Source: Pythium myriotylum (lineage: Eukaryota > Oomycota > Peronosporomycetes > Pythiales > Pythiaceae). From it: DNA of 64,000 nucleotides. The DNA is taken from contig JALJCQ010000026.1 of NCBI GenBank assembly GCA_023091665.1, positions 1,674,001 through 1,738,000 of the forward strand. The letters run 5' to 3'. Below the pieces are notes generated by a model. The model searched no databases. It was not told the DNA's origin and saw only the letters and a list, made by a program, of their open reading frames with translations. The translations under genes were made by a program, and so were the position numbers. The stretch's first letter is position 1; every line of letters begins with the position of its first letter. Of this stretch, positions 60,700 through 64,000 are shown one piece after another.

Positions 60700-63600
60700 A
60701 CCCGTCGCTTACAGTGATGTAGGCAAGAAGGGAACAGTTAAAGCTAATACATTTGTTGACGCTGAGACTGGTGTGGTGGAAGTCAAGTCGGATCCAAGTC
60801 CAGTGGCGGACGAGTTCGATCGATCGTCTGTGAAGAAGGTCATGAAGATCCAACTTCGTCCTCACGAGAGGAAAGGATGGTGGAAGTCGGTGAAACCGGA
60901 GCAATGGACCTATCGGGCTAAAGCTCTGGCCAAGATCAACGATACAGGGGCGAAGGTGCTGTTCAATACAGGGGCGGAAGTCTCTCTCATCAGTTCTAGC
61001 TTTGCGCACAAGCTAGGAGTGAAGATCGACAGTTCTCAAGCCGAGGTATGTGAAGGATTCGGTGGATCCCAGTACCAGACCGACGGATCCTGTGTGGTGA
61101 AGCTGACTCTGGCCAATGAGCTCGTCTACGAACTCACGCTCTTGGCTGGTCCGATGGAAGGACAGGATCTGATCCTGGGTCTAGACTTCATGACAAGGGC
61201 AGCCGTTCGTGTTGATGCCGCAGACGGATCCGTTTGTCTGCCTGGTGATGTCTATGTGCGGTTCGAGGGGCGCCGACAGCTCTTCAGTTCGCATGCGAGG
61301 CCGATCTATCCGGATTCAGTTCGGATCTTGGATGTTGGGGCGTCAGTCGACGTCAAAGCAGGTCGTCACAACGATCAGGTTCTCTGGATTCGGCGAGATC
61401 CAACATGGGTTACGTCTATTGTGCATTCACAGGCTGGAATTCCCGTTATCGTTCGTGTAACGAACGTTTCTGACAAAAGGATTCGACTCAGTACGCTCGA
61501 TTTGGGCGGAGTGTGGATGTCGAGGGGTTCTGTGCCGAGGAAGCCGGGTTTCGTCATGGATGGGTCGCGGAGAAGTGCTGAGTGGAAGAATCTTGCGTAT
61601 TCTGCTACGCAAGATCAGGACGAAGAGGATTTACCGATGGAATCGGTGGATACTACTCCCATGGTCGAAAGACGCGAGTATACCGCTCCTAAGAGTATTC
61701 TACGACGTGATCCTAACCAGATCCGCGTTTTAGGTCGCCAAAAGAAGGTTCAAGACGAAGGAGAGGCCGGTTCTGGGCTTTCGACGCAGTCAATATTGTC
61801 GAAGCAGTCGAATCCAACGTCTGTCAACTCGGATCTCCAACGTGGTAACCAGGATCTTGGCATAGAAGCCGCAAAAGTCGCTTCAAGAATTGATTCTGCG
61901 GTCGACAGGGGCGGTGTATCTCGTAAGGACGTGGATCTCGAGGGTCGCAGCATGGATCCATCACTAGCGGGTGTTTCTTCCACTCCGGATGGTCGTTTGT
62001 GTGCTTCGGGCACTGATTCGGTGGTCAAAGGAGTGTATTCGGCTGGATCTGACGGTACGCGAAAGGAAAACCCCATAAATTCATCGCAGAGTATTTCTAG
62101 TGCAGCCACAGAGACTCGATTCCCACCTCATGTCGAAGATTCTGCGGCTGGTGTTGCTATTCTCACGGTTTCTGATCCTCGGAATGACTTAGCGTCGCAT
62201 TCAGGCTTGGATCCCCGCCCCAGAGCGATGAATCGGCCTTTTGGTGGAGTTAACGTGGCGAAAGATATTCAGATCCCTGTCAAGAAGGTCGATTTCGCCG
62301 TCAAGGATGCTCATCTAGCTGGATCCTGCGTGGATCTTGCATCTATTGTCTCTAAGACTTCGCACGAGTACGTTCCTGCTACCTCAGAAGGCCAAATCCA
62401 TGCTCAGGAGGAAGAACCATCACTCAAAGACGTTGATTTGGCTATTTCCGAGCTCCAAGGGGCTTCATCTGCAATTTTCGGTTCGGATCCTACTGTTCCA
62501 GCCGTAGTTCACCATCCTGCAGGTGTTGTTCGGTCTTCTAGTGCTCAGATCCATGATCCAGACGGTGATTTCATTGCTTGTGACGTTCGAGAGGGTGTAT
62601 CGGCTGTGAATCAGGTGTCCAGTGGTGTTAATTTGCTCGAAAGGTGCTTAAGATCGACTTTGGAGGTGGAATTCCCCGTTTCCGATGTGGATCCACACAT
62701 TCGAGAGACTCAGCAGTCGGATCCCGACGTTCAGAATAATATTTCGGTGCTTAATCGTGTGGATCTAGCGTTTTGCAACTCAGATCTGTCGTCTTATGAC
62801 TTAATCGAGGCTTCCGAGGTCCCACGTATCATGCTTGTGTCGAAAGTAACGGACCTCGACCTGGATCTGGCCGGCGCAGTCGATGAAGTAGTGATTATCG
62901 AAGGTTCTGACCCTCTGGTGGAGGATTTGGAAGCAGGGTTTGCAGTTTTACCGGATATCGGTCATGGATCCGATGGTGAGAGCCGAAATCCGCTCCGAAA
63001 GGAAGATCTCAACGTCGGAGACCCGTCTGTCAGCTCTAAGGAGGATCTGGATCGTCTCAGGGATATTATTTGGCGTAGATCCCAGGTTCTGATGGGCAAA
63101 GGCGATGCTATGCCGTCGGCAGCCAACGGCGTCATCTGTGACATTGATGTCGGCAATGCCAAGCCAGTGGCTCAGCCTGTACGCAAGGTCCGCCCAGAAT
63201 TTCTGGAAAAGCTGTTTAAGTTGCTCAAAGGTCTGCTTAAGAATGGTCTGATCCGTCCTTCGAAGTCTCCGTGGGTCTCGCCGATCGTAATCATCAGGAA
63301 GAAGAACGGGGAGATTCGACTCTGTATTGACTACCGGGTAGTCAACGCCCTGACGGTACTCATGGTGTATCCGATGCCTCTAGTCTCGGATCTGCTCGAA
63401 AACCTTGGAGGAATGCTGTGGTTTTGCTCTCTAGACATGGCTAGTGGTTTTTGGGTCGTCCGGATGACGCCACGGGCTCAGAAGATCTCAGCATTCATCA
63501 CTCCCTTCGGTTTGTATGAGTGGACCCGTATGCCCTTCGGTCTAAAGAATGCACCTCAGATCTACCAGCGGATTGTCGACAATGTGGTCTATAATACCTT

Positions 63601-64000
63601 CAGGATCTCTAATAATGGCGGGTCTGAGGTTTACCCAGCGGATCCTGTCGATAGAAGCCTGGATCCCATCGGATCCCACTCCACGGACGTGTTTGAGAAC
63701 GGAAAAGTCGCGGATCCAAGCGAAGGGTCGCTCATGCAGCGCCGATCCTACATTGATGACTTCTTGTTGCCGGCGAAGACCTGGATCCAGCTCTGTGACC
63801 TTGTTGAACGCTTTCTGGACGCGTGTGTCTATTGGAACCTGTCTATCAGTGTCGAGAAAAGTGTCTGGGGCGTTCCCGTGGTAGAATACCTCGGACACAA
63901 AGTGGATCCTCAAGGAATCCTTCCAAATCTCAAGCATCCCTTTGCGCTGAAAGATCTGGCGTTCCCGACAACTCTACGTGCTATGCAGTCCTTCCTGGGA
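60653..64000 (+). CDS. Protease and reverse transcriptase of element C, partial
   Basis: One uninterrupted frame in -1 relative to gag runs to the window edge. It contains IQLRPHERKGWW. The protease site appears as LFNTGAEVSL, with Asn in place of the catalytic Asp. LGLDFMTRAAVRVD and VRVTNVS follow. A Ser/Asp-rich linker of roughly 500 residues (about 61480-63030) carries many GGATCC words. The RT has EIRLCIDYRVVNAL, CSLDMASGFWVV, RMPFGLKNAPQIYQR, an insertion of about 55 residues, RRSYIDDFLLP and LAFPTTLRAMQSFLG at the edge. RT catalytic residues look intact. Confidence 0.85.

Larger units (their letters stand above)
57473..64000 (+). mobile_element. Gypsy LTR retrotransposon C, 5' part, runs off the right edge
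   Basis: The inferred 5' LTR, PBS, gag, frameshift site, protease and RT are present. RNase H, integrase and 3' LTR lie beyond 64000. It is related to A and B by gag core, GWW motif, RT and gag-pol junction. GGATCC occurs about 35 times in 6.5 kb. Confidence 0.88.

Overview
The window looks like a repeat-rich stretch of an oomycete genome, most likely of the Phytophthora/downy mildew type. Four things point there. Introns are short and GT-AG, with a CTAAC-like branch site. An oomycete-style Inr+FPR core promoter lies in front of a small secreted cysteine-rich protein. There is a Crypton-type tyrosine recombinase relic. The large Ty3/Gypsy elements carry a chromodomain and two RNase H domains. 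No RNA gene and no CRISPR array was found. Family assignments come from motifs read by eye; no database search was run.

Positions 1-23,800 are the gene-bearing part. At the left edge are relics of a Copia element (1-1027, minus) and a Crypton (2482-4415, plus), followed by an intron-containing short-chain dehydrogenase pseudogene (5281-5773, plus). Three minus-strand paralogues of a ferric-reductase/NADPH-oxidase-like membrane flavocytochrome follow (6136-8448, 14800-17424, 18226-20871). Between the first two lie a small secreted cysteine-rich protein (11106-11327) and a C2HC finger/EF-hand/IQ-motif protein in two exons (12479-14629). The gaps hold several perfect or near-perfect inverted repeats, an RNase H fragment and a PiggyBac-like transposase fragment.

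Positions 23,800-64,000 are a nest of retrotransposons. The oldest layer is a decayed plus-strand LINE with an OTU-like domain and an AP-type endonuclease (23789-27154, resuming at 57340-57472). Gypsy element A (27155-57335) is inserted in it, with 955-bp LTRs that appear to differ at two positions and a 4-bp target duplication AACA. Gypsy element B (32359-46874, minus orientation, target duplication ATAT) is inserted in the reverse transcriptase of A; removing B restores A's reading frame. Gypsy element C (57473 to beyond the window) is inserted 133 bp further along the LINE.

Two things stand out. First, element A carries, inside its LTRs and downstream of gag-pol, a 1.6-1.7-kb-codon accessory gene. 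It encodes SANT/Myb-like N-terminal repeats fused to a UPF1-like superfamily 1 helicase, and its stop codon lies in the 3' LTR. Second, each Gypsy element seems to have its own short DNA word scattered through coding and non-coding DNA in several reading frames. A has the 11-mer TGACAGTGATC (about 23 exact copies), C has GGATCC (about 35 copies in 6.5 kb), and B more weakly has CTGGCTC. A retrotransposon that encodes a DNA-binding helicase and is studded with a private motif is the best candidate here for an undescribed system. The three elements also share a gag-pol junction with a -1 slippery heptamer (T/G)TTAAAC next to a UAG stop, an insertion in the RT before YIDD, and similar polypurine tracts. 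B has an intact 942-codon antisense ORF that starts just inside its 3' LTR.
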